Below are positions 15,618 through 24,876 of a stretch of 64,000 nt of DNA, one piece after another. Each line of letters starts with the position of its first letter. Position 1 is the stretch's first letter. Source of the stretch: Namhaeicola sp039714555 (GTDB lineage Bacteria > Bacteroidota > Bacteroidia > Flavobacteriales > Flavobacteriaceae); assembly GCA_039714555.1 (NCBI GenBank), contig JBDLJB010000004.1, positions 1 through 64,000 of the forward strand, in the 5' to 3' direction. The notes under the pieces were generated by a model. The model had not been told where the DNA came from and made no database searches. It was given only the letters and a program-made list of their open reading frames with translations. The position numbers and the translations under genes were made by a program.

Positions 15618-18326
15618 ATGAAAAATATAATAAATAAAAAATACAGCTCTATATTAATATTGAGCTTGTTTGTTATCACTTTAGGCTTACTAACAGTAAG
15701 TTGTGGTGATAAAGACAAAAAAGGAGAAGAATATGCAGGTGGGACAAATATTTCCGGAAAACCTTACGGAAAAGAATCTTTCAAAGAAGTTGTAGATCGA
15801 AGAGGTCTTAATGCCGAAGATGTGTTATCTGCAGCAAAAACCTATACTCCAGATAATTTAAAAGATGAGTATGTTTCTTTAAATTCAGGTGGACAAGAAG
15901 GTAATTTACCAATGTACACTATTCCTTCTATGCGTATGTTAAAATATGTACCTACCAATACACGTCAACCATATTCTGGTTTTGGGTATAGTGAAGAAAC
16001 CTATGGTTTAATGGAAGATGGATTTATTGAAGGACAAGAGATACTTTGGGGTGACACACATCATCCTGGTTTCTCTGAAACAGATGGTGTTTATAATGGT
16101 AAATGGGCTGCTATAAATGATAAAGCAAATCCAAGAGTTTATATTTATGATTTGAATGACTGGCATGTAAAACAAGTTATTAATAGTCCTATTTACAGGT
16201 CAAACCACGGTGGATGTTTCTTTACTCCTGATTCTAGATATTTCATGGAAGCAGCACAATATCCTGCTCCTTTAGATTGGAAATACCATGAATTAAGTGA
16301 AGCCAACTTTGAAAAATATTGGAGAGGTGGACTTACTTATTGGCGTTTTGATAATGAAAAAGGAAGAGTTGATGAAAAGGCATCTTTTACATTTGAATTT
16401 CCTCCTTATACTCAAGATCTATCAGATGCAGGTAAATTAGATAGTTATGGTTGGGGGTTCACGAATTCATTCTGTACTGAAATGTATTATGGTGGTATAG
16501 AAAGTGGCCGTCCTCCGTTTGAAGCAGGTTGTTCTTCAAGAGATGTAGACTACTTACATGTAACTAATTGGAAAAAAGCTGAGGAATTACTGAATAATGG
16601 TACGATCAAACCTAAAATGGTAAGAGGTCATAGAGTAATCACAATAAATGATGCTGTTAAACATAATTTATTTTTCTTGATTCCTGAACCAAAATCACCT
16701 CATGGTGTTGATGTTGATCCAACCGGTCAATATATTGTTGTAGCAGGTAAATTAGACTCTCATGCCTGGGTATACAAATTTGATAAAATAATGGCTGCTA
16801 TTGATAGCAAGAATTTCGAAGGAACTGATAAATTTGGTATTCCTGTTATTAAATTAGAAGATGCTTTACACGGTAGTGTTGAGGTTGGATTAGGGCCATT
16901 ACACAACCAATATGATAGTAAAGAAGGTGTAATTTATACTTCAATTTATGTTGACTCACGTATTACTAAATGGGATTATATCAACCTAAAAGTATTGGGT
17001 CATGTACCTTCTCATTATAATGTAGGTCATTTGGTTGCTGCTTCTGGAGATACACAAGATCCACATGGAAAATATTTGATCTCATTGAATAAATTATCCA
17101 TTGACAGGTTTAATCCGGTAGGACCACTTCATCCTCAAAATCACCAGTTAATTGATATTAGTGGTGATGGAGATCCTAAAGTGATTTATGACCTTCCTTT
17201 ACCCATGGGTGAACCACATTATACAGCTTTGATTCATGTAGATCAATATAAATCAAGTGCAACATATCCTTTAGGAACAAATATTGCAACAAATAAAAAG
17301 TCTGAGTATTATACTGATTTAGGTGCTGAAAAAGAGGTTGTGAAAGGTAAAACAGTGCGTATTTATGGTACTATTAAAGATGGAAAAGTTAGTCCGGAAA
17401 ATATTAATGTTACTCAAGGTCAAAACGTTTATTTACACTTGACCAATCACGGGCAAACTAAATTAGACCATTATGTTTATCAAATTTCATCTTATGATAA
17501 AATGTATCATTATAGCCCTGGTGAAACAGCTACAATTAAATTTTTAGCCGAAAAAGCAGGTATGTATCCATTATTGTTAGATTCTCAAAACAGTCCTGAT
17601 AAACGCCAACTTATTGGTTATTTAGCTGTTAATTTCAATCAAAAAGCTGAAACTGATCGCGTATTGGCTTATACTGATAGAATTAATGCCGATATGAAAA
17701 TGCAATCATTTAAACCATCTGCCATCGAGTTAGAAAATTTACTACCTGGTGAGTTAGAATATTTAAATTACGGCTGTAGTGCTTGTCATAAATTTGGTGA
17801 AGAATTTAATGGGCCGGATTTATTGATGATTGACAAACGTAGAGATGATAAATGGTTGAAAGAATGGATTATGGATCCTGAATCTAAAATGAAAGATGCC
17901 GATATTGAAGCAATGCGTCAAAATTATAAACTGGCAATGCCAAATCAAAATGTTTCTGAAGAAGATGTCACTAAGATTATTGCTTTCATGAAAGCTAAAA
18001 CTGAGCAAGTGATGAAAGAGAAATCAAGTGAAAGCACTCCTGTTGCTGCTGGTGGTGATTATGGTAATGGTAAAGAAATTTACGATGGTTTATGTATGGC
18101 TTGTCATGCTACTGGTGTTACCGGTGCGCCTAAATTAGACGAAAAAGAACGTTGGTCAACTATTGCTGGTCAAGGTATGAGTGTGTTACAAGACCATGCT
18201 GTTAAAGGATTCCAAGGTGAGCAAGGTGTTATGCCTCCTAAAGGTGGTAATCCTGCTTTATCTGACGAAGATATTAATAATGCGATTAAGTACATGTTAC
18301 ACCAAGCAGGTGCAACTGCAAAATAA
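15618..18326 (+). CDS. nosZ: NosZ-family lipoprotein with CuZ site, degenerate CuA domain and two c-type haem domains (putative catalytic subunit)
   Basis: 902 residues: lipoprotein signal (lipobox LTVSC, C29), N2O-reductase propeller (about 60-570), cupredoxin-like domain (about 580-675), and two cytochrome c domains with CSACH at 720-724 and CMACH at 826-830, each followed by a likely Met ligand (LAMP, VMPP). CuZ ligand motifs are all present: H148/H149 (DTHHP), H197 (SNHGG), H362 (SPHG), H429 (GPLHN), H466/H471 (HYNVGH) and H534 (EPHY). In the CuA loop the two Cys, His and Met are replaced by L654, N658, K662 and L665 with no gaps; only H618 is kept. So it can bind and reduce N2O at CuZ but cannot form CuA. 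Known clade II NosZ carry at most one fused haem domain, as in Wolinella. Confidence 0.9.
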   Translation: MKNIINKKYSSILILSLFVITLGLLTVSCGDKDKKGEEYAGGTNISGKPYGKESFKEVVDRRGLNAEDVLSAAKTYTPDNLKDEYVSLNSGGQEGNLPMYTIPSMRMLKYVPTNTRQPYSGFGYSEETYGLMEDGFIEGQEILWGDTHHPGFSETDGVYNGKWAAINDKANPRVYIYDLNDWHVKQVINSPIYRSNHGGCFFTPDSRYFMEAAQYPAPLDWKYHELSEANFEKYWRGGLTYWRFDNEKGRVDEKASFTFEFPPYTQDLSDAGKLDSYGWGFTNSFCTEMYYGGIESGRPPFEAGCSSRDVDYLHVTNWKKAEELLNNGTIKPKMVRGHRVITINDAVKHNLFFLIPEPKSPHGVDVDPTGQYIVVAGKLDSHAWVYKFDKIMAAIDSKNFEGTDKFGIPVIKLEDALHGSVEVGLGPLHNQYDSKEGVIYTSIYVDSRITKWDYINLKVLGHVPSHYNVGHLVAASGDTQDPHGKYLISLNKLSIDRFNPVGPLHPQNHQLIDISGDGDPKVIYDLPLPMGEPHYTALIHVDQYKSSATYPLGTNIATNKKSEYYTDLGAEKEVVKGKTVRIYGTIKDGKVSPENINVTQGQNVYLHLTNHGQTKLDHYVYQISSYDKMYHYSPGETATIKFLAEKAGMYPLLLDSQNSPDKRQLIGYLAVNFNQKAETDRVLAYTDRINADMKMQSFKPSAIELENLLPGELEYLNYGCSACHKFGEEFNGPDLLMIDKRRDDKWLKEWIMDPESKMKDADIEAMRQNYKLAMPNQNVSEEDVTKIIAFMKAKTEQVMKEKSSESTPVAAGGDYGNGKEIYDGLCMACHATGVTGAPKLDEKERWSTIAGQGMSVLQDHAVKGFQGEQGVMPPKGGNPALSDEDINNAIKYMLHQAGATAK

Positions 18327-18335
18327 CCTCTTTAA

Positions 18336-18374
18336 GCAAAATGGTATTTATTTCAATACCATTTTGCTTTTTTT
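18336..18374 (+). terminator. intrinsic terminator after the NosZ pair
   Basis: A perfect 13-bp stem (GCAAAATGGTATT, 18336-18348, with 18355-18367), a six-base loop, then seven T. It starts 10 bases after the second nosZ stop codon and lies inside the operon, so partial read-through is expected to supply the accessory genes. Confidence 0.85.
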
Positions 18375-18434
18375 ATACGATAAATAAACTAAAAACTTAA
18401 TAAATCAATTCTAACAAATTTAATTTATAATCCA

Positions 18435-19262
18435 ATGGATAATCATGCTAAAAAATTTGGTCTTCTCTACAGAATTTTTGCTGTAATAGGAGTGCTTTTA
18501 ATTATTGTTTTACATTTTTTGCCTATTTGGTGGGTAGCATTACAAAGTCATCAATATCCAAAATCAATGTATCCTAAAGGGATTCGTATTGAATTCAAAT
18601 ATGATGGGGTTTATAATGGTTGTGAAGGAGTAAAAGAGCGAGAAGAAATAACAACCAATGAAGGAGCTGAATGTTTAGTTGAAATGAATGCAATTAATCA
18701 TTATATTGGTATGTATCCTATTGTACAAGGTGTTAATACGCGTACGAATATGCATCCTGAAGAAGGCGAAAGAATTACTTATCCTGAATACTACGTGTTT
18801 AATACTCAAAAAGATGCCGATGGAGAAGATGTTATTGATCCAAAAACAGGAAGTCCTGTTGAAATAAATGTTACACCCGGTTATTTAAAAACTCTAGATA
18901 GTATTTTGAGAAACTCAAAATATATATTTTTATTTCTAATAATACTGTTGATTTATTTCATTATTACGCCAAAAAAGAACAACCCAATTTTTGCAATTCT
19001 ACCAGCACTTTTACCTTTTTATTTTATTTTTCTATACATGTACTCTATGTATTGGTATGGTCACCATTTAGATTTACATGGAGGAGGTGCTTTTAGTGGA
19101 ATTAAACCTTTTATGCCTACAATTTTTGGACATGGTAAAGTTGCTCAATTTGAAACAGTATCTTATCCTTATTATGGATTTTATATAGCACTTTTGGTAT
19201 TTGTAATTTTGATTTTCGCAATTTTATTTAAAAGAAAATATATAGCATTACAAAAAAAATAA
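18435..19262 (+). CDS. nosB: NosB-like membrane protein of clade II nos operons
   Basis: 275 residues: one N-terminal membrane helix (about 13-33), an extracytoplasmic domain of about 130 residues (MYPKGIRIEFKYDGVYNGCEG, two cysteines, repeated NxH and MHPEEGE motifs), and three to four C-terminal membrane helices with an exposed HHLDLHGGGAF loop rich in histidine. Position directly after nosZ and topology match NosB of Wolinella-type clusters, which is needed for N2O reduction but whose exact role is not settled. The His-rich loop suggests metal handling, which is inference. Confidence 0.7.
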   Translation: MDNHAKKFGLLYRIFAVIGVLLIIVLHFLPIWWVALQSHQYPKSMYPKGIRIEFKYDGVYNGCEGVKEREEITTNEGAECLVEMNAINHYIGMYPIVQGVNTRTNMHPEEGERITYPEYYVFNTQKDADGEDVIDPKTGSPVEINVTPGYLKTLDSILRNSKYIFLFLIILLIYFIITPKKNNPIFAILPALLPFYFIFLYMYSMYWYGHHLDLHGGGAFSGIKPFMPTIFGHGKVAQFETVSYPYYGFYIALLVFVILIFAILFKRKYIALQKK

Positions 19263-19283
19263 TAGTTAAATGAGTAAATTAAA

Positions 19284-19373
19284 AAAACTGTCTCTTTAGT
19301 TAATTTCATAATAGTTAGTTAATTTATAGTACTTTTTTTTTAAGGATAATTATGTAATTTTAGAGACAGTTTT
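19284..19373 (+). repeat. 12-bp inverted repeat between nosB-like gene and nosD
   Basis: AAAACTGTCTCT (19284-19295) and AGAGACAGTTTT (19362-19373) are perfectly complementary and enclose a 66-base AT-rich loop. It is the main feature of the 128-base gap. It could be an mRNA stability or attenuation structure, since no T-run follows. Confidence 0.55.
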
Positions 19374-19390
19374 AATTCATCTTATATATT

Positions 19391-20698
19391 TTGATTTTGA
19401 GAAATTATTTCCTCATTATAGTAATGTTATTGCAATTGAGTGCTTTTTCACAAGAAAAAGACTCAGAGTATTCAGGTTTGTTAAAAAAGATTACACCTTT
19501 TGAATCTAAAGATAATCAGGTGTTTCTCAATACTTTACTCAAAAAATTAAAACCTGGAGATACGCTAAAATTAAAACCGGGTTTTTATACAGGCCCTGCA
19601 ACTATCAAAGTTTCTAATGTTGTAATTGATGGAGGTGGTAAAGCTACCATTTCCGGAATGGATAATGAATCTGTAATTTATGTAAAAGCAGATAGTGTTA
19701 GTATTTTGAATTTGCATATCACACACTCTGGTGATTCACCTGATAGGTTAGATGCAGGAGTAAAAATTATAGAAGCCAATCATACAATTGTTAAAAATAA
19801 CTTGATCGATGAATGTTTATTTGGTGTTGATATTTTTAAATCAGATGCTTGTATTGTAGAACATAATGATATTTCATCTATCAGTAGAAAACCATTGGCT
19901 TTAAAAGGAGATGCAATTCGTCTTTGGTATTCAACCAATAACAAAATCTTGTTTAATTATTGGCACGAAGTACGTGATATGGTGGTTTGGTATTCATCAG
20001 AAAATCATTTTGAAGGTAATAAAGGCGTAGGGAATAGGTATAGTATTCATTTCATGTATGCACATAACAATCGTATTCATAAGAACAAATTTTATGGTAA
20101 TTCAGTGGGTGTTTTCTTAATGTATAGTGAGCAAACAATTCTATCAGAAAATTTAATTCAAGGATCAGTTGGTTCTACAGGAATGTGTTTAGGCTTAAAA
20201 GAAACTTCATCAAATCAAATATTAAATAATCGATTTTTGTATTCGGCCTATGGAATTCATTTTGATGTATCACCATTTGTACCAGAAAAAATTAATACTG
20301 TTGTTGGTAACGAAATTGCTTTTTGTAATGTAGGAATGCTTTTTCATTCAGATCTTGAGGGTAATTTAATTAAAGAAAATTATTTACACGATAATTTAAC
20401 ACAAGTATATACACGTGGTAATACAGCAAACAATAATAAGTTCGATGGTAATTATTGGAGTGATTATCAAGGCTTTGATAAAGATAAGGACAATATAGGA
20501 GATGTGCCTTATAAACTTTATAGTTACAGTGAACATTTATGGGCATTCAATAAAAATGTAAAATTCTTTTATGGAGCTCCGATATTAGAAGTTTTAGACT
20601 TCTTAGAACGATTAGCTCCATTTTCTAAACCAAAATTTGTTTTAAGAGATAATAATCCAATTTATAAATGGGAATATAATAGTGAACGTGAATATTAA
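19391..20698 (+). CDS. nosD: NosD, periplasmic copper-site maturation protein
   Basis: 435 residues: signal peptide (to about residue 20) and a right-handed parallel beta-helix made of NosD/CASH repeats (for example NVVIDGGG, NHTIVKNNLIDECLFGVDIF, NRIHKNKFYGNSVGVFLM), ending in a conserved NYWSDYQGFDKDKDNIGD block. NosD works with the NosFY ABC transporter to deliver sulfur/copper for CuZ assembly in NosZ. The likely start is a TTG at 19391. The inverted repeat at 19284-19373 lies in its leader. Confidence 0.93.
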   Translation: MILRNYFLIIVMLLQLSAFSQEKDSEYSGLLKKITPFESKDNQVFLNTLLKKLKPGDTLKLKPGFYTGPATIKVSNVVIDGGGKATISGMDNESVIYVKADSVSILNLHITHSGDSPDRLDAGVKIIEANHTIVKNNLIDECLFGVDIFKSDACIVEHNDISSISRKPLALKGDAIRLWYSTNNKILFNYWHEVRDMVVWYSSENHFEGNKGVGNRYSIHFMYAHNNRIHKNKFYGNSVGVFLMYSEQTILSENLIQGSVGSTGMCLGLKETSSNQILNNRFLYSAYGIHFDVSPFVPEKINTVVGNEIAFCNVGMLFHSDLEGNLIKENYLHDNLTQVYTRGNTANNNKFDGNYWSDYQGFDKDKDNIGDVPYKLYSYSEHLWAFNKNVKFFYGAPILEVLDFLERLAPFSKPKFVLRDNNPIYKWEYNSEREY

Positions 20699-20834
20699 TA
20701 AATTAAAACTAAATATTTTTAAAAGGAGGTAAGAATAATAAAATAACTTAAAAAATAGAAAAGAGTGAGATAAAAGAAAACAAGCAATATTTATATCTCA
20801 ATACTCAATAATAATATCTCAATAATATTAAGAA

Positions 20835-21668
20835 ATGGGAAAATCAAATTCAGAGATTAATAGACGACAGTTTCTTAAAAACGGTGCCTTTGCAGTAGCT
20901 GCTTTAAGTGCTGTTGGAGTAGGAGTTAATTATTTTAAGAAACTTGATATAGAAAATGCTAAAACAATATTGCGACCACCGGGAGCAATTCATGAAGATG
21001 AATTTATTTATGCATGTATAAAATGTGGGCTTTGTGTTCAGATATGCCCTATAGAAGCGGTAAAACTTGCAGGTATTTCTGATGGTCTTTCTTATGGAAC
21101 TCCTTATATTGATCCGCTAGAGCAAGCTTGTGATTTTTCTTGTGATGCCATGCAATGTGTTGAAACTTGCCCTACAGCTGCCTTAGATTTTCTTCCGTTT
21201 AAAAAAGCCGGTGAAAATGCTTTAATTGATTATCAAAAAGCTAATCCCACTCCAGGTCCAGATTACAATCCTTTTGTAGTTCAATCACAAGCTATGAAAG
21301 CGACTACTAAAATGGGTATTGCAGTAATAGATACTTCTACTTGTTTGGCTGTTAAAGGAAAAGGATTTAAAGGTGTTCCAAGAGAATCTGGCTTTAAAGG
21401 AGTATACCGTTCTCCAAACCCAAAACGTCAGGAACGAAAAGCCTCTCCTGTAAATGATCATCAATTTGACCGTGAAATTTGTGATTTATGTGTTACAGAA
21501 TGTCCTATAGGTGATACAGCAATTATAATGGAAGAAAAAACTGGAATTAACGGTCAAAAACAATGGCAGCCAAAAGTACTGGATGCATGTACAGGATGTG
21601 GTGTTTGTGTTATGGTTTGCCCAACAACACCAAGTAGCATTGTTATTGAAAAATTAGAATTGGTTTAA
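20835..21668 (+). CDS. nosG: NosG, NapG/MauM-type periplasmic ferredoxin
   Basis: 277 residues with a twin-arginine signal (R10-R11 in NRRQFLKNG) and four [4Fe-4S] motif groups: CIKCGLCVQICP, CDFSCDAMQCVETCP, CDLCVTECP and CTGCGVCVMVCP. In Wolinella-type nos clusters NosG and NosH form a quinol-oxidising electron line to the periplasm. Here it is 11 bases upstream of nosH. The Tat signal implies export of the folded iron-sulfur protein. Confidence 0.92.
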   Translation: MGKSNSEINRRQFLKNGAFAVAALSAVGVGVNYFKKLDIENAKTILRPPGAIHEDEFIYACIKCGLCVQICPIEAVKLAGISDGLSYGTPYIDPLEQACDFSCDAMQCVETCPTAALDFLPFKKAGENALIDYQKANPTPGPDYNPFVVQSQAMKATTKMGIAVIDTSTCLAVKGKGFKGVPRESGFKGVYRSPNPKRQERKASPVNDHQFDREICDLCVTECPIGDTAIIMEEKTGINGQKQWQPKVLDACTGCGVCVMVCPTTPSSIVIEKLELV

Positions 21669-21679
21669 AATATTTTCTC

Positions 21680-22612
21680 ATGATAAATGTAAAAAAATTA
21701 GCGCCAATACCTGCAAAACGCAGAGAAGAAATGCCCAACTCTAAATTGGGAATAACATTTAAAGAATGGAAAGCAAGTAAACCTAACAAACACAAATGGC
21801 GTAACATTCGTTGGGGAGTTTTACTTTTTATGAATTTTTTATTTTGGGCTTCTTTTGCTTTTGATATAGGAGTTTTGGAAGGTTCACTTAGTGGTTCACG
21901 ATTCTTTGGGATCTATTTAATGGACCCTTTTAATGCCTTACAAGAAATGTTTATTGGCAGTCGTACAGGATACTTTGTAATGTTAACCACAAATTTCTTT
22001 ATCGGTTTTTTTATAATTTTAATATTTTATTTTTTACTAGGTGGTAGAACTTTTTGTTCATGGCTTTGTCCGTATCATTTTTTAGCTGAAAATGCCGAAA
22101 AATTACATAACTATTTAGTGAAAAAGAAAAAAATTAAAGAACATAATTATAATAAAGGTATAAAATATATTTTTTGGATAGGATTTCTTTTGTTAGCTGT
22201 TTTAACAAAAACATTGATCTTTGAAACAATTAATCCTGTAGGTATTATTTCAAGAGCAATTATTTATGGACCGGGTTTAATACTAATATGGATAATTGTT
22301 TTATTACTTTTTGAAATTGTATATTCCAAGCGTTTTTGGTGTAGATATGTTTGCCCTATAGGAGTTTCCTATAGTATAATTGGGAAATTAACACCAACAG
22401 CAATAAAATTTGATTTATCAAAATGTGGTCATTGTAGAGATTGTCAGGATGTTTGTTTGGTTCCACATGAATTATGGTTTGTAAAACGTGGTGAAGCTAC
22501 CAAAGAAATACATTTTGCAGGGGCAGATTGCACCAGGTGTGGTTTATGTGTTGATGTTTGTTATGGAGATGCTCTAAAGTATTCAATAAGAGGATTTGAT
22601 AAAATAACATAA
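21680..22612 (+). CDS. nosH: NosH, NapH-type membrane ferredoxin
   Basis: 310 residues: cytoplasmic N-terminus, about four membrane helices, CSWLCPY (near 130) and CRYVCPIG (near 222) motifs, then two C-terminal ferredoxin motifs, CGHCRDCQDVCLVP and CTRCGLCVDVC. It probably anchors NosG and connects to menaquinol. There is no NosR gene, as is typical of clade II clusters, so NosGH and the haem domains of the CuZ subunit likely form the electron path. Confidence 0.9.
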   Translation: MINVKKLAPIPAKRREEMPNSKLGITFKEWKASKPNKHKWRNIRWGVLLFMNFLFWASFAFDIGVLEGSLSGSRFFGIYLMDPFNALQEMFIGSRTGYFVMLTTNFFIGFFIILIFYFLLGGRTFCSWLCPYHFLAENAEKLHNYLVKKKKIKEHNYNKGIKYIFWIGFLLLAVLTKTLIFETINPVGIISRAIIYGPGLILIWIIVLLLFEIVYSKRFWCRYVCPIGVSYSIIGKLTPTAIKFDLSKCGHCRDCQDVCLVPHELWFVKRGEATKEIHFAGADCTRCGLCVDVCYGDALKYSIRGFDKIT

Positions 22613-22679
22613 AAAATATTTTCATTTATCGCCACAAATGAAAAAGAAAGAAAATAATTAAGAAAATAAAATATTAAAA

Positions 22680-23333
22680 TTGGACGATTCAGAAATCATC
22701 ATAAAAATTGACCGGCTTACAAAATCTTTTAAAAAGGTTACTGTTATTGAGAATTTAACTCATAATTTTAAAGCTGGTGAACGAATAGCTTTAGTAGGAC
22801 AAAATGGTGCAGGTAAAACAACATTAATACGTTGTATTTTAGGGCTGTACAAATATAATGGGATTATTGATGTACTTGGAATGAATCCTCGAAAAGAACG
22901 TGAAACAATACTTCAAAATATTGGTTTTGTTCCGCAGATCCCACCACCAATAAAGATGACAGTTGAAGAAATGTTAGAATTCTTTGGTAAATTAACCAAT
23001 ACTGATAAACAAGAATTTATTGATATTAGTGAAAATTTAGGTTTAGATGTACAGTCTAATCTCAAAAAACCATTTATGAAATTATCAGGGGGGATGAAAC
23101 AAAAACTTCTGGTATCATTCGCTTTAGGCAGAAAACCAAAAATTTTATTAATGGATGAACCGGCAGCTAATTTAGACCCTAAGGCTCGAACCATATTATT
23201 TGACTATTTAAATAAATTTGACAAAAATGCTTTGATGATCATTAGTAGTCATAGAATTGATGAAGTAGAAAATTTGGTTAACCGTTTAATTGAAATGGAT
23301 ATGGGTAAGATAGTGGTCAATAAAGAAGTGTAA
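22680..23333 (+). CDS. nosF: NosF, ABC transporter ATPase
   Basis: 217 residues with all ABC motifs: Walker A GQNGAGKTT (40-48), signature LSGGMKQ, Walker B ILLMDEP and the switch region SSHR. It energises NosY for NosD-dependent CuZ assembly. It is short for an ABC ATPase but not truncated. The chosen start is a TTG at 22680, giving MDDSEIIIKID; no closer ATG precedes the conserved DRLTKSF strand. Confidence 0.93.
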   Translation: MDDSEIIIKIDRLTKSFKKVTVIENLTHNFKAGERIALVGQNGAGKTTLIRCILGLYKYNGIIDVLGMNPRKERETILQNIGFVPQIPPPIKMTVEEMLEFFGKLTNTDKQEFIDISENLGLDVQSNLKKPFMKLSGGMKQKLLVSFALGRKPKILLMDEPAANLDPKARTILFDYLNKFDKNALMIISSHRIDEVENLVNRLIEMDMGKIVVNKEV

Positions 23334-23383
23334 TACTAAGTAGTTTAGTTTAAGATAAATGATTAATAATTAAATTATAAACA

Positions 23384-23932
23384 ATGAAAAAACTGACAAT
23401 TTTATTTGCATTTATACTACTTTTCAGTTCATGTAAACAAAATGTGACTTTTGAAGCTCGTGATATTAATTTTGATCGTGATGTTTGTTATATATGCCTT
23501 ATGGGATTGACAGATCAACGTTATAACGCTCAATCTATTAATGAATATGGAGAAGTTCACTGGTATGATGATATAGGATGTTTGGCTGAAGAAATGAGAG
23601 ATACTTCAACTTGGAATCAATGGAAAGGTGATAAAGTAAAATTTTGGATTGGTGATGCCAGTAAAGGAAATGATCCATCTAACTGGATAGATGCAGAGAC
23701 AGCTTTTTACGATTATGGTAAACATACGCCAATGGGATATGGTTATTCAGCCTTTGCTGAAAAACCAAATACAGATAGTATTTATACTTTTGAACAGGTT
23801 TTACAACGAATTAATGAAGGTAAAACAATGCGTGAAAAATTTATTCAGGAAAAGATGCTAATGATGAAAAACAATCCTGAAAATTTAAAAAAGTTAGAGG
23901 AAAAACTAAAAAAAGAACAAGATAAAAAATAA
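23384..23932 (+). CDS. nosL: NosL, copper-binding lipoprotein
   Basis: 182 residues: lipoprotein signal (LLFSSC), then the NosL domain with the CYICLM motif near residue 35, which keeps the Cys-x-Met copper ligand arrangement, WYDDIGC, and TPMGYGYSAF. NosL delivers Cu(I) to NosZ. The last 35 residues are a highly charged Lys/Glu helix beyond the usual domain. It lies between nosF and nosY, an order common in Bacteroidota nos clusters. Confidence 0.92.
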   Translation: MKKLTILFAFILLFSSCKQNVTFEARDINFDRDVCYICLMGLTDQRYNAQSINEYGEVHWYDDIGCLAEEMRDTSTWNQWKGDKVKFWIGDASKGNDPSNWIDAETAFYDYGKHTPMGYGYSAFAEKPNTDSIYTFEQVLQRINEGKTMREKFIQEKMLMMKNNPENLKKLEEKLKKEQDKK

Positions 23933-23991
23933 CTAATCTTCAAATTAGTTGGACTATTTATTAAAATAATCATTCAATATCAGTTAATTCA

Positions 23992-24828
23992 ATGAAAAAT
24001 TTTGAAAGTTTAAAAGAGATCATACGTTCAGATATTCGCCAAAATTTACGCTCTCGCTGGTTTTGGGCGTATAGTATCTTATTTGGTGGTTTTGTAGCCA
24101 TAATGTTTACATCGGGTATAACTGAATCACAAATTATTGGATTTGTAGGTCTAAGTCGCCTTATGGTAACTTTTATGCAAATTAGTATGGCAATTCTTCC
24201 AATTTATGTACTCATATCTACAGTACGATCTGTTGTGGGTGATAGAGAAAATAGTGTGATGGAGTATATATTATCTTTACCAATATCATTTAGCAGTTAT
24301 TTTTGGGGAAAGCTTATCGGTCGGTTTTTAATTATTTATACACCGGTTTTTATTGCACTATTAGGTGCAGTTTTATGGGCATTGATCACCAATATTGAAG
24401 TGCCTTGGGATCTATTCTTTTTGTATAGTATTTTGTTGGCATCTTTAGTGTTCTTTTTTCTAGGGCTAAGTATGTATATATCAGCCAGAGCTTCATCACA
24501 AGACATTGCTGTGAGTACTGCATTTATCATTTGGTTATTTTTGGTTGCATTTATAGATTTAATTTTAATTGGAATTATGCTGAGAATGCGTGGAAATCCT
24601 GATTTGATAATTGGCTTAGGCATGTTGAATCCTTTGCAGGTATTCCGAACAGGAAGTTTGATTCTATTCGATCCAAAATTAACGGTTATGGGAACGGCTT
24701 CATACTATGTTTTAGATACTGTAAGTCGTAGTGCTTTTATTTTGTTTTCAATACTTTATCCTATTGTTTTAGGTTTTATTTTTGCCTTTTTAGGGAATAG
24801 ATATTTTAATAGAAATGATGTAGTATAA
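23992..24828 (+). CDS. nosY: NosY, ABC transporter permease
   Basis: 278 residues with six hydrophobic segments, typical of ABC-2-type permeases (SVVGDRENSVMEYILSLPIS loop near residue 80). It forms the NosFY transporter with the ATPase encoded at 22680. A 7-bp hairpin lies in the short gap after nosL. There is no sign of truncation. Confidence 0.9.
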   Translation: MKNFESLKEIIRSDIRQNLRSRWFWAYSILFGGFVAIMFTSGITESQIIGFVGLSRLMVTFMQISMAILPIYVLISTVRSVVGDRENSVMEYILSLPISFSSYFWGKLIGRFLIIYTPVFIALLGAVLWALITNIEVPWDLFFLYSILLASLVFFFLGLSMYISARASSQDIAVSTAFIIWLFLVAFIDLILIGIMLRMRGNPDLIIGLGMLNPLQVFRTGSLILFDPKLTVMGTASYYVLDTVSRSAFILFSILYPIVLGFIFAFLGNRYFNRNDVV

Positions 24829-24876
24829 ATTGATCTGAGATTTTAGTAGTGAGTATTGAAATATAATTTTAAACAG

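Noticed and set aside
13396..18326. The two NosZ genes as a frameshifted or duplicated single gene.
   Set aside because: Each has its own signal peptide, full propeller and cupredoxin domain, with no overlap or internal stop; the ligand changes are substitutions spread over the protein, not a break.
20721..20730. A perfect Shine-Dalgarno-like AAAAGGAGGT between nosD and nosG.
   Set aside because: No start codon follows at a useful distance and nosG starts about 105 bases later. Strong Shine-Dalgarno sequences are also unusual in this lineage.
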